Part shown: piece after piece, positions 19,547-28,665 of the stretch
How positions within the stretch are numbered: the stretch's first letter is position 1
Layout: each line of letters begins with the position of its first letter
Origin: Glutamicibacter creatinolyticus
GTDB taxonomy: Bacteria; Actinomycetota; Actinomycetes; Actinomycetales; Micrococcaceae
Direction of reading: 5' to 3'
Length of the DNA stretch: 64,000 nt
NCBI RefSeq assembly: GCF_006094275.1
Contig: NZ_CP034412.1
Location: forward strand, 2,604,001 to 2,668,000
Notes under the pieces: model-generated
Told to the model about the DNA's origin: nothing
The model's database searches: none
What the model saw: only the letters and a program-made list of their open reading frames with translations
Program-made: the position numbers and the translations under genes

Positions 19547-20656
19547 CTAGGCCGGGTAGAGCGGGTTGTGCCCGGCCGGAACCCGTTCCTCCTCCCGCAC
19601 CGGATCCGGTGCGGTGCCGTCCAGGAACTGGGGACCGTTGGCCAGCGACTCGCGCCCGTGGGGTTCGAGCCACACGGACAGGTCCGGGCCCTTGGGCACG
19701 ATCTGGGTCGGGTTCACGTCCTCGTGCACGATGTAGTAGTGCTGCTTGATCTGCACGAAGTCGATGGTGTCGCCGAACCCCGGGGTCTGGAACAGGTCCC
19801 GGGCGTACCCCCACAGATTGGGCATCTCGGTGAGCTTGTTGCGGTTGGACTTGAAGTGTCCGTGGTAGACGGCGTCGAAGCGCACCAGGGTCACGAACAG
19901 GCGCACATCCGCCTCGGTGATGTGGTCCCCCATCAGGTAGCGGCGGGTTTCCAGGCGCTCCTCGAGCTGGTCCAGGGCCGCGAACAGGCGGTCGTAGGCA
20001 TCCTCATAGGCCTGCTGGTTCCCGGCAAACCCGGCACGATAGACCCCGTTGTTCACCTCGGTGAAGATCAGCTTGATCAGCGGCAGCATTTCCTCCAGCT
20101 GCTCACGCGGGAACAGGTTCGGGGCCCCTTCGCGGTGGAACTGCTTCCACTGGGTGGAGAAGTCCCAGGTGATCTGGGGGTAGTCGTTGGTGACCACGCC
20201 GCCGCTGGGGATGTCCACAAGCGCCGGCACGGTGATGCCCCGCGGGTAGCCGGCGAAGCGCTTGAGGTAGTTTTCCTGCAGCCGCTCGGTGCCCAGCACC
20301 GGGTCGCGGCCATCGGGATCCAGGTCGAAGGACCAGCTGCGGGCGTCGTGGGTGGGCCCGGGCATGCCGACCGAGATCGCGTCTTCCAGGCCCATCAGCC
20401 GGCGCACGATCAGGGTGCGGTTCGCCCAGGGGCAGGCGCGTGCCGCGATGAGCCGGTACCGCCCGGCCTCCACGGGCCAGGTTTCGGCGCCCTCGCCCAG
20501 CGCGGCGTCCGGGTGGCCGATCTTGCTGTCCGACGGGCCGGCGGCCTGCTCCAGGTCGGTGTCCGCGTCCACGATCCGGTCCTGGATGTAGTTGGTGTCC
20601 CGCTTGAACTCGTCGCCGGTCACATAGGTGCCCTTGGTGGAATGTTCCTCGCTCAT
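19547..20656 (-). CDS. Glutathionyl-hydroquinone reductase-like (ECM4/Xi class) protein
   Basis: The 369-residue length and architecture match the Xi-class GST/ECM4 family: a thioredoxin-fold N-domain with the active-site motif ARACPWANRT (Cys75) and a helical C-domain. The family reduces thiol conjugates of hydroquinones; in actinobacteria mycothiol, not glutathione, would be the likely thiol. ATG 20656 follows GGAGG. A tandem 20-bp near-repeat lies about 85 bp upstream. It converges with the HNH gene. Confidence 0.85.
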   Translation of the reverse strand: MSEEHSTKGTYVTGDEFKRDTNYIQDRIVDADTDLEQAAGPSDSKIGHPDAALGEGAETWPVEAGRYRLIAARACPWANRTLIVRRLMGLEDAISVGMPGPTHDARSWSFDLDPDGRDPVLGTERLQENYLKRFAGYPRGITVPALVDIPSGGVVTNDYPQITWDFSTQWKQFHREGAPNLFPREQLEEMLPLIKLIFTEVNNGVYRAGFAGNQQAYEDAYDRLFAALDQLEERLETRRYLMGDHITEADVRLFVTLVRFDAVYHGHFKSNRNKLTEMPNLWGYARDLFQTPGFGDTIDFVQIKQHYYIVHEDVNPTQIVPKGPDLSVWLEPHGRESLANGPQFLDGTAPDPVREEERVPAGHNPLYPA

Positions 20657-20740
20657 GATGCCCTCCTGCAATCATTGGTCACGGATGCAGCTCATTGATC
20701 ACACCCTAACGCGTTGGCATGGCAGCGCAATGAGCGGGGT

Positions 20741-20780
20741 CGGTGAAAAATGTTAATGCTCGGTGGAAAACGTTAAAGCA
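20741..20780. repeat. Tandem 20-bp near-repeat upstream of the ECM4-like gene
   Basis: CGGTGAAAAATGTTAATGCT is immediately followed by CGGTGGAAAACGTTAAAGCA (16 of 20 identical). The 20-bp period is two helical turns and the block is AT-rich against its surroundings. It could be a pair of direct-repeat operator sites. Confidence 0.5.
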
Positions 20781-20782
20781 CT

Positions 20783-20824
20783 GGCGCGGGGGCGGGGAGG
20801 CGCTGCTCCGCGCACTCCCGCGCC
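20783..20824 (-). terminator. GC-rich hairpin after the FMN reductase gene
   Basis: GGCGCGGG pairs with CCCGCGCC around a GC-rich loop, about 80 bp past the reductase stop. No U-run is present. Confidence 0.35.
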
Positions 20825-20901
20825 GTGCGATGGGTTATCGGTGTGCCCGCCTTCGCGGCTCGCGGTCGGTGACCGGCTCGCGCGAGGCGGCGTGCCGGCT
20901 G

Positions 20902-21477
20902 CTAGGCGTCGGCCAGGGCCGGCTTGCGCACCGAGTTCATGGCGGTGGTCCAGGCGGCGAGCTGGTCAAACATCGGTTCCACCGAGGTGGCCGAGATCTC
21001 GGTCGGGGCGAAGCTGGTGAAGTTCTCAAAGTCGGTGAACAGGGAGAACAGCCCGGTCTTCTGCACGTGGGCGACCTGCAGTTCGGAGAGCATCCCGCGC
21101 AGGTGCTCGATCGCGCGGGCGCCCATGGCCGAGCCGTAGCCCACGATGCCGGCGGCCTTGTTGTTCAGCTCCAGGTTCACGTAGCTCAGTGCGTTGGCCA
21201 GGGCCGGCTGCACGGAGTGGTTGTACTCGCCGGTGATGAAGATGTAACCGTCGAATTCCTCCAGCTTGGCGGCCCAGGCCTTGGTGTGCTCCTGCTGGTA
21301 GTTCTGGTAGGCGGCCGGGAACGGCTCATCGAGCACCGGCAGGTTGAAGTCCTGGATGTCGACGATTTCATATTCGGCGTCCCCGCGCTGCTGGGCACGC
21401 TCCAGCACCCACTGGGCAACGGAGAGGTTCAGGCGTCCGGGGCGGGTGGAGCCGGTAACGATGGCGATCTTGTTCAT
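20902..21477 (-). CDS. NAD(P)H-dependent FMN reductase, flavodoxin-like
   Basis: The 191-residue protein begins MNKIAIVTGSTRPGR, the phosphate-binding loop of the NADPH-dependent FMN reductase family. It has the central FITGEYNHSVQPALANALSYV segment, where the family binds the isoalloxazine ring. It probably reduces FMN, quinones or azo/nitro compounds. It is divergent from a MarR regulator across a 139-bp gap holding two TGAC/GTCA palindromes, which suggests MarR-controlled redox or quinone sensing. Confidence 0.88.
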   Translation of the reverse strand: MNKIAIVTGSTRPGRLNLSVAQWVLERAQQRGDAEYEIVDIQDFNLPVLDEPFPAAYQNYQQEHTKAWAAKLEEFDGYIFITGEYNHSVQPALANALSYVNLELNNKAAGIVGYGSAMGARAIEHLRGMLSELQVAHVQKTGLFSLFTDFENFTSFAPTEISATSVEPMFDQLAAWTTAMNSVRKPALADA

Positions 21478-21516
21478 GTGCTGCTTTCCTCACTGGGTCG
21501 AACTGCGCCATCAAAT

Positions 21517-21573
21517 TGACGCGTCATCTATGTTTGCCAAAAACAGAATGCCACGGAATAATTGATGTGTCAA
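21517..21573. promoter_or_regulatory. Two palindromes between the FMN reductase and marR
   Basis: TGACGCGTCA (21517-21526) is a perfect 10-bp palindrome. TTGATGTGTCAA (21562-21573) has a 4-bp palindromic arm on each side. They are 45 bp apart in the divergent promoter region and are candidate MarR operators. Confidence 0.4.
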
Positions 21574-21616
21574 CAACATCTAGCATTCCGGGGTTCCGAC
21601 GAGGAGATGACGGCAC

Positions 21617-22108
21617 ATGGCCGAGGAAACGCGCTGGCTCGATGACCAGGAGCAGCGCCTGTGGCGCATCATCCGCGAGTTCCTGTGGCACTTTCCCAGT
21701 GCCATGGACCGCCAGCTGATGCGGGATTCAAAGATGCAGTCCGGAGAGTACTCCGTACTGGCCACCCTATCGGAATCCAGCTCCAAGCAGCTGCGCCCGG
21801 CCGATGTGGCGCGTGAACTGGATTGGGACCGCTCCCGCCTGTCCCACCTGCTGCGCCGAATGGAGAACAAGGGGCTGATCGAACGCTGCACGGACGCCCG
21901 CGACGGGCGCGGCAACCTGATCAGCCTGACCGAGCAGGGCTGGCACACCATCCGCACCGCCGCCCCCAGCCATGTGAACTTCATCCGCGAAGCCATCTTC
22001 GATCAGCTGGAGGCCGACGAGCGCGAGGTCATCGGCCGCGCCCTGACCCGGATCCTTTCCAACCTCGACGGCCAGCAGCCCGGCGGGCAGCCGGAGGCTA
22101 ACTGCTGA
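21617..22108 (+). CDS. MarR family transcriptional regulator (next to FMN reductase)
   Basis: This 163-residue winged-helix protein has the MarR helix-turn-helix and wing: LRPADVARELDWDRSRLSHLLRRMENKGLIER, then DARDGRGNLISLTEQG. It probably represses the divergent FMN reductase gene and itself in response to a quinone or electrophile. Its last 11 bases overlap the 3' end of the convergent ABC exporter gene. Confidence 0.88.
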   Translation: MAEETRWLDDQEQRLWRIIREFLWHFPSAMDRQLMRDSKMQSGEYSVLATLSESSSKQLRPADVARELDWDRSRLSHLLRRMENKGLIERCTDARDGRGNLISLTEQGWHTIRTAAPSHVNFIREAIFDQLEADEREVIGRALTRILSNLDGQQPGGQPEANC

Positions 22109-23948
22109 GCTGGCGCGAGTAGTCGCTGCTGCCCAGCAGCCGGGCAAAGGCGCCGCCGGCGGCAGCCAGCCCATCGAACGAGCCTTCTTCCACGACGCGC
22201 CCGGCATCAAGCACCACGATCTTTTCCGCCCGGGCAATGGTGCTCAGCCGGTGGGCGATCAGCAGCGTCGTGCGCCCCTGGGCCAGGCGGTCCAGGGCCC
22301 GCTGCACCTGCGCCTCGGTCACGGTATCCAGCGCACTGGTGGCCTCATCGAGCACCAGCACCTTCGGATTGCGCAGCATCGTGCGGGCGATCGCCAGGCG
22401 CTGCTGCTCCCCGCCGGAGAAGCGGTGCCCGCGCTGGCCGACCATGGTCTCCAGCCCCTCGGGCAGCGAGGAGATCAGCTCGGCGATCTGCGCATCCTCA
22501 AGCACCTGCCACATCTGCTCCTCGGTGGCCTGCGGTGCCGCCCAGGACAGATTCTCGCGGATCGTGCCGTGCAGCAGGTAGCTCTCCTGGGAGACCACCC
22601 CCACCACCGCGGCCACATCCTGCGGGTCCAGGGTGCGAAGATCCTGCCCGTCCAGCAGCACCCGGCCGCTGGTGGGATCGGCCAGGCGCGGGATCAGCGA
22701 GCCCAGGGTGGACTTGCCCGAGCCGGTGGCCCCGACCACCGCGGTCGTCTGCCCGGCGACCAGTTCCAGGTTGATCCCGCGCAGCGTGTCCTGGTGCCCC
22801 TGCGGGTAGCGGAATCCAACGTTCTCCAGACGCACCTGTCCGCGCACCCGCGTCGGCTCCAGGCGCACGGGCCGCTCGGGCAACGGCAGCGCCTGGTCGG
22901 TATCCAGGTACTCAAAGACCCGGCTGAACAACGCCAAGGCGGAAACCCACTGCACCGAGACGCTCATCAGCCCCATGACCGGGCGGAAGATCCCGGCCTG
23001 CAGCCCGGTGAAGGCCACCAGCGTGCCGATGGTCATCCCGCCGGAGGTGGCCGGCAGCCCGGCGGCCAGGTAGAGCAGCGCCGGCACCACCGCGAAGATC
23101 ACCGACATGGTGGCCATGCGCCAGCGTCCGGCCAGCTGGCTGCGCATTTCCAGGTCGATCAGCCGGGCGCTGGATTCGGAGAAGCGGGCGCTGTCCGCGG
23201 CGGTGGTTCCCATCAGCTTGGCCAGGCGCACCCCGGAGATGCTCAGCCGCTCCTCGATCAATGAGGTGAGCGTGGACATTTCGGCCTGCCGCCGGGAGGT
23301 GATCCGGCGGCGCAGCTGCGCGACCTGGCGGGCGAGGATGATGGCCAGGGGCAGCACCACCAGGGAGATCAGGCTCAACCGCCAGGAGATGGCGACCATC
23401 GCCGCCGCGGTGGCGACCACCGTGGTCAGGTTGGAGGCGATGGTGGTCGCCGAGTTGGTGACCACGGACTGCATCTGGCCCACGTCGTTAATGAGCCGGG
23501 ACTGCACCTCCCCGGAGCGCGACCGGGTGAAGAACGCCAGCGACTGGCGCTGCAGGTGGCTGAACAGTGAGGTGCGCAGCCCGTGCATGACCTTTTGCCC
23601 CATCAGCGTGGCCCGCCAGGTCTGGATCACCCCGAACAGCGCGGTAATCACCGCAACCCCCACCAGCCCGGCGGCACCCAGCACCAGCGCGCGCACGTCC
23701 TGCTGCGGAATGGCGTGGTCGATCAGCTCGCGCACGATGAACGGCTGGGCCAGCCCGATCAGCGAGGAGGCTACGATCAGCAGCACCACCACGATCAGCG
23801 TGGCGCGGTGCGGGGCGAACAGGGCCCCGATGCGGCGCAGCGAGACCGGGTGCTGCTCAAGCTGGGCGCGGTCCTGGCGCAGCTTGCGTTCGCGGTTGGA
23901 TCCGCCGGCGCGCTCGGTTCCGGGCGCTGCCCGATGGGTTTGGCTCAT
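22098..23948 (-). CDS. Multidrug-type ABC exporter half-transporter (permease fused to ATPase)
   Basis: The 616-residue protein has a six-helix ABC membrane domain (about 40-330) followed by a nucleotide-binding domain with Walker A GATGSGKST, signature FSGGEQQRLAIARTM and Walker B VLVLDEATSALD. It would act as a homodimeric exporter of drugs or lipids. ATG 23948 has a strong AGGAGG Shine-Dalgarno. It is divergent from a second MarR gene, the usual arrangement for a substrate-induced efflux pump. Confidence 0.9.
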   Translation of the reverse strand: MSQTHRAAPGTERAGGSNRERKLRQDRAQLEQHPVSLRRIGALFAPHRATLIVVVLLIVASSLIGLAQPFIVRELIDHAIPQQDVRALVLGAAGLVGVAVITALFGVIQTWRATLMGQKVMHGLRTSLFSHLQRQSLAFFTRSRSGEVQSRLINDVGQMQSVVTNSATTIASNLTTVVATAAAMVAISWRLSLISLVVLPLAIILARQVAQLRRRITSRRQAEMSTLTSLIEERLSISGVRLAKLMGTTAADSARFSESSARLIDLEMRSQLAGRWRMATMSVIFAVVPALLYLAAGLPATSGGMTIGTLVAFTGLQAGIFRPVMGLMSVSVQWVSALALFSRVFEYLDTDQALPLPERPVRLEPTRVRGQVRLENVGFRYPQGHQDTLRGINLELVAGQTTAVVGATGSGKSTLGSLIPRLADPTSGRVLLDGQDLRTLDPQDVAAVVGVVSQESYLLHGTIRENLSWAAPQATEEQMWQVLEDAQIAELISSLPEGLETMVGQRGHRFSGGEQQRLAIARTMLRNPKVLVLDEATSALDTVTEAQVQRALDRLAQGRTTLLIAHRLSTIARAEKIVVLDAGRVVEEGSFDGLAAAGGAFARLLGSSDYSRQLSS

Positions 23949-23993
23949 GTCCGCCTCCTGGGGTGCGGGAAAACTTACCACCCAATAATAACA

Positions 23994-24004
23994 GAGGTAA
24001 CCTC
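23994..24004. promoter_or_regulatory. Palindrome between the ABC exporter and marR
   Basis: GAGGTAACCTC is a perfect 5-1-5 inverted repeat in the 108-bp divergent gap. It is a candidate operator for the adjacent MarR. Confidence 0.4.
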
Positions 24005-24056
24005 ACTATGTGGCTGCATCTTGAATTTCTTGGCGGCACTGCCATATTCTGAATCC

Positions 24057-24506
24057 ATGCCCGATGCGAAAACACAGCCCGACTTGGCCTCCCTCTTCCA
24101 CCGTGCGGCCCGGTCTGTGAGGCGGCAGACACGCCTGGCCCTGGACCCGCACGGCATCACCCCGCACCAGTCCCGGGCGATGATGCTGCTCGCCCGCGCC
24201 AGTCAGGGTGGGGATGGCCCTGGCGGGCTGCGCAATTCCCAACTGGCCGAACAGTTGCGCATCGCGCCGCGCTCGGCCACCGAGGTGGTCGACCAGCTGC
24301 AGGACAAGCAGCTGGTGCGCCGCACCCAGGACCCGGCCGACCGCCGTGCCTGGCTGATCAGCCTGACCCCGGCCGGCGCGGAACTGAGCGCCGTGCTGCG
24401 CGAGGACCGCCGCGTGCAGATGAACGACTTCTTCGCCCGGCTGGACCCGGCGGACCAGGCCCAGCTGGCCCGGATCCTCACCGCGCTGATCGACGACGAC
24501 TGCTAG
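24057..24506 (+). CDS. MarR family transcriptional regulator (next to ABC exporter)
   Basis: The 149-residue protein has a MarR fold: ITPHQSRAMMLL, then the recognition segment LRIAPRSATEVVDQLQDKQLVRRTQDPADRRAWLISLT with the wing basic residues. I chose ATG 24057 (MPDAKTQ); the much longer frame from 23583 is antisense to the exporter. It probably controls the divergent exporter. Confidence 0.88.
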   Translation: MPDAKTQPDLASLFHRAARSVRRQTRLALDPHGITPHQSRAMMLLARASQGGDGPGGLRNSQLAEQLRIAPRSATEVVDQLQDKQLVRRTQDPADRRAWLISLTPAGAELSAVLREDRRVQMNDFFARLDPADQAQLARILTALIDDDC

Positions 24507-24518
24507 GCACGCCCCTTG

Positions 24519-24549
24519 GCGCAGCGCAGCGCACCGCACCGCACCGCAT
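24519..24549. repeat. Pentanucleotide microrepeat
   Basis: Six consecutive copies of a CGCAG/CGCAC/CGCAT unit lie directly after the marR stop. No gene is present. Confidence 0.6.
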
Positions 24550-24576
24550 CCGCGCCGGGTTCGGGTTAACGACCGC

Positions 24577-24611
24577 GGGGCAGGAGCGCGGAACATCCGC
24601 ACTCCTGCCCC
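24577..24611. terminator. Hairpin between marR and the iron-uptake ATPase gene
   Basis: GGGGCAGGAG and CTCCTGCCCC form a perfect 10-bp stem around a 15-base loop. It lies between two convergent genes and could serve both. Confidence 0.55.
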
Positions 24612-24653
24612 GGCAGCAACTCCGTCTGGCGTCGAAAAAGGGAGGGTGGCAGC

Positions 24654-26558
24654 CTAGTTTTCGGTCTTCCCCTCGCGCCAGTAGCCCATGAAGGCCACCT
24701 GCTTGCGGTCGATGCCCACGTCCTTGACCAGGTAGCGGCGCAGCGTCTTGACCGCGGAGGCCTCCCCGGCGATCCACGCGTAGAACGGCCCGGCCGAGCC
24801 GCCGCCGGTTTCCCACAGGATCGTCGAATCGATGTCCACGTCCTCCGGGTCGGCGTTGGTGTGCACCACCCCCGCCGCGGGGATCGCCACCGCCTCCCGC
24901 ACGGCGGACTCCAACAGCTTGCCGTGCGGCTGGGTGCCGCGGGTCAGCCACTGCACCGACACCCCGGAGGCGGTCGTGGTGCCCAGGATGTCCCCGGCCT
25001 CCGGGACCTCGATGAACGCATCGCCGGTCACCGTGGAGGGCAGCGCCTCCAGGATCGAGCAGATCGCCGGCGCGGCGGTCTCATCGCCCACCAGCAGCAC
25101 GCGGGTGGCGTTGCCGGGCCGGAATTCGATGCCGCCGTAGCTGGCGTCGTTCAGCGCCTTGTTCGGCCCCAGCAGGAGCATCCGGTCCCCGAGCTTCGCC
25201 CCGGCGCCCCATTCGGTGGCCGGCCCGCCCTGCAGGTGCCCGTCCACGTAGCGTCCGTGCAGCACGAAGTCGATGTCCAGTTCCGGCCAGTCCCCGCTCT
25301 GGTTGTCGCGGTGCCCGGCGTCGCGGAAGGCGCGCACCGTGTAGGTGCGCATCACCCCGCGCTCCTGCGGGTCGATCGCCAGCCAGCGCTGGTACCAGCC
25401 GGCCTGCTCGGCGGGGCTGGTCAGCCCGGCCGGGCGCATCGCGGCCAGCTCCTGGGGCAGCATGCCGGCCTTGTTGGTGGCCAGCAGCAGCTTGATGCGC
25501 ATGTCCAGCGGGTGGCTGTTGGTGCCAAAGTGCTCCAGGTCCGGACCGGCCAGGGTGATGCGCCGGAAGGAGTGGGAGATGTTCTCGGCGCGTACCACCT
25601 CGGTCTCAAACGCCAGGGTCGGGCAGTGCTCGGCACTGGGCCGCAGCTCGGCGGAGAGCTCCTGCCGCCCCTCCGGGGTCCGCGGCTGCTTCGCCGGCTG
25701 CTCGGTGACCTCCGGGGTGGAGATGTCCCGGCGCACGATCCCGTTCGCGGCCAGCAGGCTTTCGGCGCGCAGCACCCGGTGCTTGCCGATGGGCAGCACC
25801 AGCGGGGTGCCGGCCACCGGGTCGGGGATGACCCGCGAGGGCATCCCGAACACCTCCTTGACGGTTTTCTCGGTGACCACCACGCTGGGGTGCCCGGAGG
25901 CGAAGACCTTCCCGTCCTTCAGCGCCACCAGGTGGTCGGCGTAGCGGGCGGCCAGATTCAGATCGTGCAGCACGATCACCACGGTGATCCCGCGGGTGCG
26001 GTTCAGCTCGGCGATCACGTCCAGCACCTCGAGCTGGTGGGCGATGTCCAGGTAGGTGGTCGGCTCATCCAGCAGCAGCAGCCCGGTTTCCTGGGCCAGC
26101 GCCATCGCGATCCACACGCGCTGGCGCTGCCCGCCGGAGAGCTCATCGACCGGGCGTTCGGACAGCTCCGAGGTGCGGGTCAGCTCCATGGCCCGGGCCA
26201 CGGCGGCCTCGTCCTCCGCGGAGAAGCGCTTGAACCAGCCCTGGTGCGGGTAGCGGCCGCGGCTGATCAGCTCGCGCACGGTGATCCCGTCCGGGGCGTT
26301 GGGGGTCTGCGGCAGCAGCCCCAGCTTCTTGGCCACCTCCCGCGCCGGGCGGGTGTGGATGTCCGAGCCGTCCAGCAGCACCTGGCCCTGGGCGGGCTTG
26401 AGCAGCCGGGCCAGCGCGCGCAGCAGCGTGGACTTTCCGCAGCCGTTGGCGCCGACCACCATGGTCACTTCCCCGGTGGGGATTTGCAGTGAGAGTTCAT
26501 CGACGATGGTGACCTTGTCGTAGGCCAGCGTCAGGCCTGTGGCCCGCAGATCGGCCAT
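24654..26558 (-). CDS. Fusion of siderophore ABC ATPase and siderophore-interacting (SIP) ferric reductase
   Basis: Residues 1-265 or so are a FepC/FhuC-type ATPase: Walker [10 protein letters not shown], signature [18 protein letters not shown], Walker [13 protein letters not shown] and switch His in VLHDLNLAA. After a linker of about 40 residues, residues 305-634 are a ViuB/YqjH-type SIP flavoreductase with [14 protein letters not shown], the FAD motif RTYTVRAFR and C-terminal [10 protein letters not shown]. These are normally two proteins: one powers ferric-siderophore import, the other reduces the complex and frees Fe(II). Here both are one continuous frame with no internal stop. It is the last gene behind two FecCD permeases. 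Confidence 0.9.
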   Translation of the reverse strand: MADLRATGLTLAYDKVTIVDELSLQIPTGEVTMVVGANGCGKSTLLRALARLLKPAQGQVLLDGSDIHTRPAREVAKKLGLLPQTPNAPDGITVRELISRGRYPHQGWFKRFSAEDEAAVARAMELTRTSELSERPVDELSGGQRQRVWIAMALAQETGLLLLDEPTTYLDIAHQLEVLDVIAELNRTRGITVVIVLHDLNLAARYADHLVALKDGKVFASGHPSVVVTEKTVKEVFGMPSRVIPDPVAGTPLVLPIGKHRVLRAESLLAANGIVRRDISTPEVTEQPAKQPRTPEGRQELSAELRPSAEHCPTLAFETEVVRAENISHSFRRITLAGPDLEHFGTNSHPLDMRIKLLLATNKAGMLPQELAAMRPAGLTSPAEQAGWYQRWLAIDPQERGVMRTYTVRAFRDAGHRDNQSGDWPELDIDFVLHGRYVDGHLQGGPATEWGAGAKLGDRMLLLGPNKALNDASYGGIEFRPGNATRVLLVGDETAAPAICSILEALPSTVTGDAFIEVPEAGDILGTTTASGVSVQWLTRGTQPHGKLLESAVREAVAIPAAGVVHTNADPEDVDIDSTILWETGGGSAGPFYAWIAGEASAVKTLRRYLVKDVGIDRKQVAFMGYWREGKTEN

Positions 26559-26561
26559 GGG

Positions 26562-27611
26562 TTATCCCCCGTTTCCAGTTGAGTTGGCACGCACCAGGAC
26601 CCATAGCAGGAACGGTGCGCCGAATGCTCCGGTGATCACGCCCACCGGCAGGGACACTTGCGCAAAGAGGTTCGCGGCCGCGAAGTTCGCCACCACGACG
26701 ATCACCGCGCCGGTCAGGGCTGATAATCCAATGTTAATGGCCGATCGGGTCAGCGCGGCACTGATCGGCCCGGCCAGGAAGGCGACGAAGGCCAGCGGGC
26801 CGGTGACCGCCACCGGGATCGCGCCCATCGCCACCGCGGTGAACACCAGCAGCGCACGGGCCGCCGGAACGTTCAGCCCCAGTGCCGCGGCGGTGTCCTC
26901 CCCCAGCTCCAGCAGCTTCAGCTGGCGCACCACCACCGGCACCAGCACCAGGCCCACCACCCCCAGCCCGAGGCCCAGCACCGTCGCCGCATCCCAGGTG
27001 GCGGCGGACAGCGAGCCGGTCAGCCAGCGGATCGCGTCCCCGGCGGTGTTCAGCTGGGCCTGGGTGAGCAGGTACTGGATCACCGCCTGCAGCATCGCCC
27101 CGATCGCCAGCCCGGCCAGGATCAGCCGCGGGCCGGTGCGGGTGCCGGAGGCCGAGAGCCAGTAGATCACCGCCGCCACCCCCAGCCCGCCGGCCAGGGC
27201 GGCGGCGTTCATCGCCCAGCCGTTGACCCCGAAGTACACCATCGCCACGATCGCCGCGGCCGCCGCACCGTATCCGACGCCGATCACGTCGGGGCTGGCC
27301 AGCGGGTTGCCCAGCCAGCGCTGGAACAGGGCGCCGCTGACCCCGAAACCGGCCCCGGCCAGCGCCCCGACCACCAGGCGGGGCAGGCGGTCCTCCATCA
27401 CGATGAACGAGGTGCCCGGCACGCTTTGCCCGCCCAGCACGGCCAGCACCTCGCCGGGGTCCAGGGCCTCGCGCCCCCAGAACAGGTAGGCGGCGGCGCC
27501 GCCCAGCAGCGCCAGCACCAGCCACAGGGCGCTGGCCGCTGCCCGGGTGCGCCGCGGGGCGCGTTCGGCCAGGGCGGCGGTGACCCGGGATTTTGAGGTT
27601 GGCAGGTTCAC
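26562..27611 (-). CDS. FecCD-family siderophore ABC permease, second subunit
   Basis: This permease of about 349 residues and nine to ten membrane helices carries LGNPLASPDVIGVGYGAA and GPLAFVAFLAGPI, hallmarks of FepD/FepG-type subunits. The GTG start at 27611 overlaps the stop of the preceding permease (GTGA) and has GGTGAG upstream, so translation is coupled. It should pair with the upstream permease and the fused ATPase that starts 3 bases after its stop. Confidence 0.9.
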   Translation of the reverse strand: MNLPTSKSRVTAALAERAPRRTRAAASALWLVLALLGGAAAYLFWGREALDPGEVLAVLGGQSVPGTSFIVMEDRLPRLVVGALAGAGFGVSGALFQRWLGNPLASPDVIGVGYGAAAAAIVAMVYFGVNGWAMNAAALAGGLGVAAVIYWLSASGTRTGPRLILAGLAIGAMLQAVIQYLLTQAQLNTAGDAIRWLTGSLSAATWDAATVLGLGLGVVGLVLVPVVVRQLKLLELGEDTAAALGLNVPAARALLVFTAVAMGAIPVAVTGPLAFVAFLAGPISAALTRSAINIGLSALTGAVIVVVANFAAANLFAQVSLPVGVITGAFGAPFLLWVLVRANSTGNGG

Positions 27612-28645
27612 AGGCTCACCGCCTTCATGCCGCGGCGCATCAGCGCGATGAACAGCGGCGCGCCAACCAGCGCGCACATCACCCCGGCCTGCACTTCCCC
27701 CGGCGGGGCGATCAGCCGTCCAAGCACGTCGGCGGCGAGCATCAGCACCGGCCCGGCCAGCAGGCACCCCGGCATCAGCCAGCGGTAGTCCGAACCGATC
27801 AGCAGGCGCACCGCATGCGGGATGATCAGCCCGACGAACGCGATCGGCCCGGCCACCGCGGTGGCGGTCCCGGCCAGCAGCACGATCCCGATCGACCCCA
27901 GCAGCCGCATCCGGCCCAGGTTGAAGCCCAGCGCGGTCGCGGTCTGCTCGCCCATCGCCACCGCATTGGAGACCCGGGCGGTGCCCAGCACGATGAGGCA
28001 GCCCAGCAGCACCACCGGCAGGGCGGTGAGGTAGGTGTCCACCCCGCGCGCGGCCAGGGTGCCGATCTGCCAGAACCGGAATTCGTCCAGCGCGGCCCGG
28101 GAAATCATCAGCAGCGCGTTGGTCACCGCGGTCAGCCCCACCGCCAGGGCGGCGCCGGCCAACGCCAGCTTGATCGGGGTGGCGCCCTCCCGCCCGATGG
28201 AGGCGACCAGGTAGACCAGGGTCATCACCGCCGCGGCCCCGGCAAACGCGGCCAGCATCATCCCGCCCAGGCCCAGCGAGCCGAACAGCGCGATCGAGGC
28301 GACCACCGCCAGCGCGGCGCCGGCGTTCAGCCCCAGGATCCCGGGGTCGGCCAGCGGGTTGCGGGTCAGCCCCTGCATCCCGGCCCCGGCCAGCCCCAGC
28401 GCCGCGCCGGTGACCAGGGCCCCGACGGTGCGCGCAATGCGCGAATGCACCACCGCATGTTCCGGGTTGGCCGCGTCATAATCGGCCAGGGTGCCCAGCA
28501 CCGAGGCCAACGGCACCGGCCGGGCCCCCAACGCCAGGGAGGCGCCCACGCCCAGGATGAGCAGCAGCAGCAGGCCCAGGCACACCCCGAGCTTGCGCCC
28601 GGGGCGGATCGCGGTGCTGCGCGTTGTACTTTCGATCGCGCTCAT
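27608..28645 (-). CDS. FecCD-family siderophore ABC permease, first subunit
   Basis: The 345-residue permease shows TRNPLADPGILGLNAGAA and GPIAFVGLIIPHAVRLLIGSD, classic FecCD motifs. ATG 28645 has AGGAAG upstream. Only 20 bp separate it from the start codon of the divergent metallo-hydrolase, so its promoter must lie inside that gene or upstream of fepB. Confidence 0.9.
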   Translation of the reverse strand: MSAIESTTRSTAIRPGRKLGVCLGLLLLLILGVGASLALGARPVPLASVLGTLADYDAANPEHAVVHSRIARTVGALVTGAALGLAGAGMQGLTRNPLADPGILGLNAGAALAVVASIALFGSLGLGGMMLAAFAGAAAVMTLVYLVASIGREGATPIKLALAGAALAVGLTAVTNALLMISRAALDEFRFWQIGTLAARGVDTYLTALPVVLLGCLIVLGTARVSNAVAMGEQTATALGFNLGRMRLLGSIGIVLLAGTATAVAGPIAFVGLIIPHAVRLLIGSDYRWLMPGCLLAGPVLMLAADVLGRLIAPPGEVQAGVMCALVGAPLFIALMRRGMKAVSL

Positions 28646-28665
28646 TGCTTCCTACACTCGTTGCT

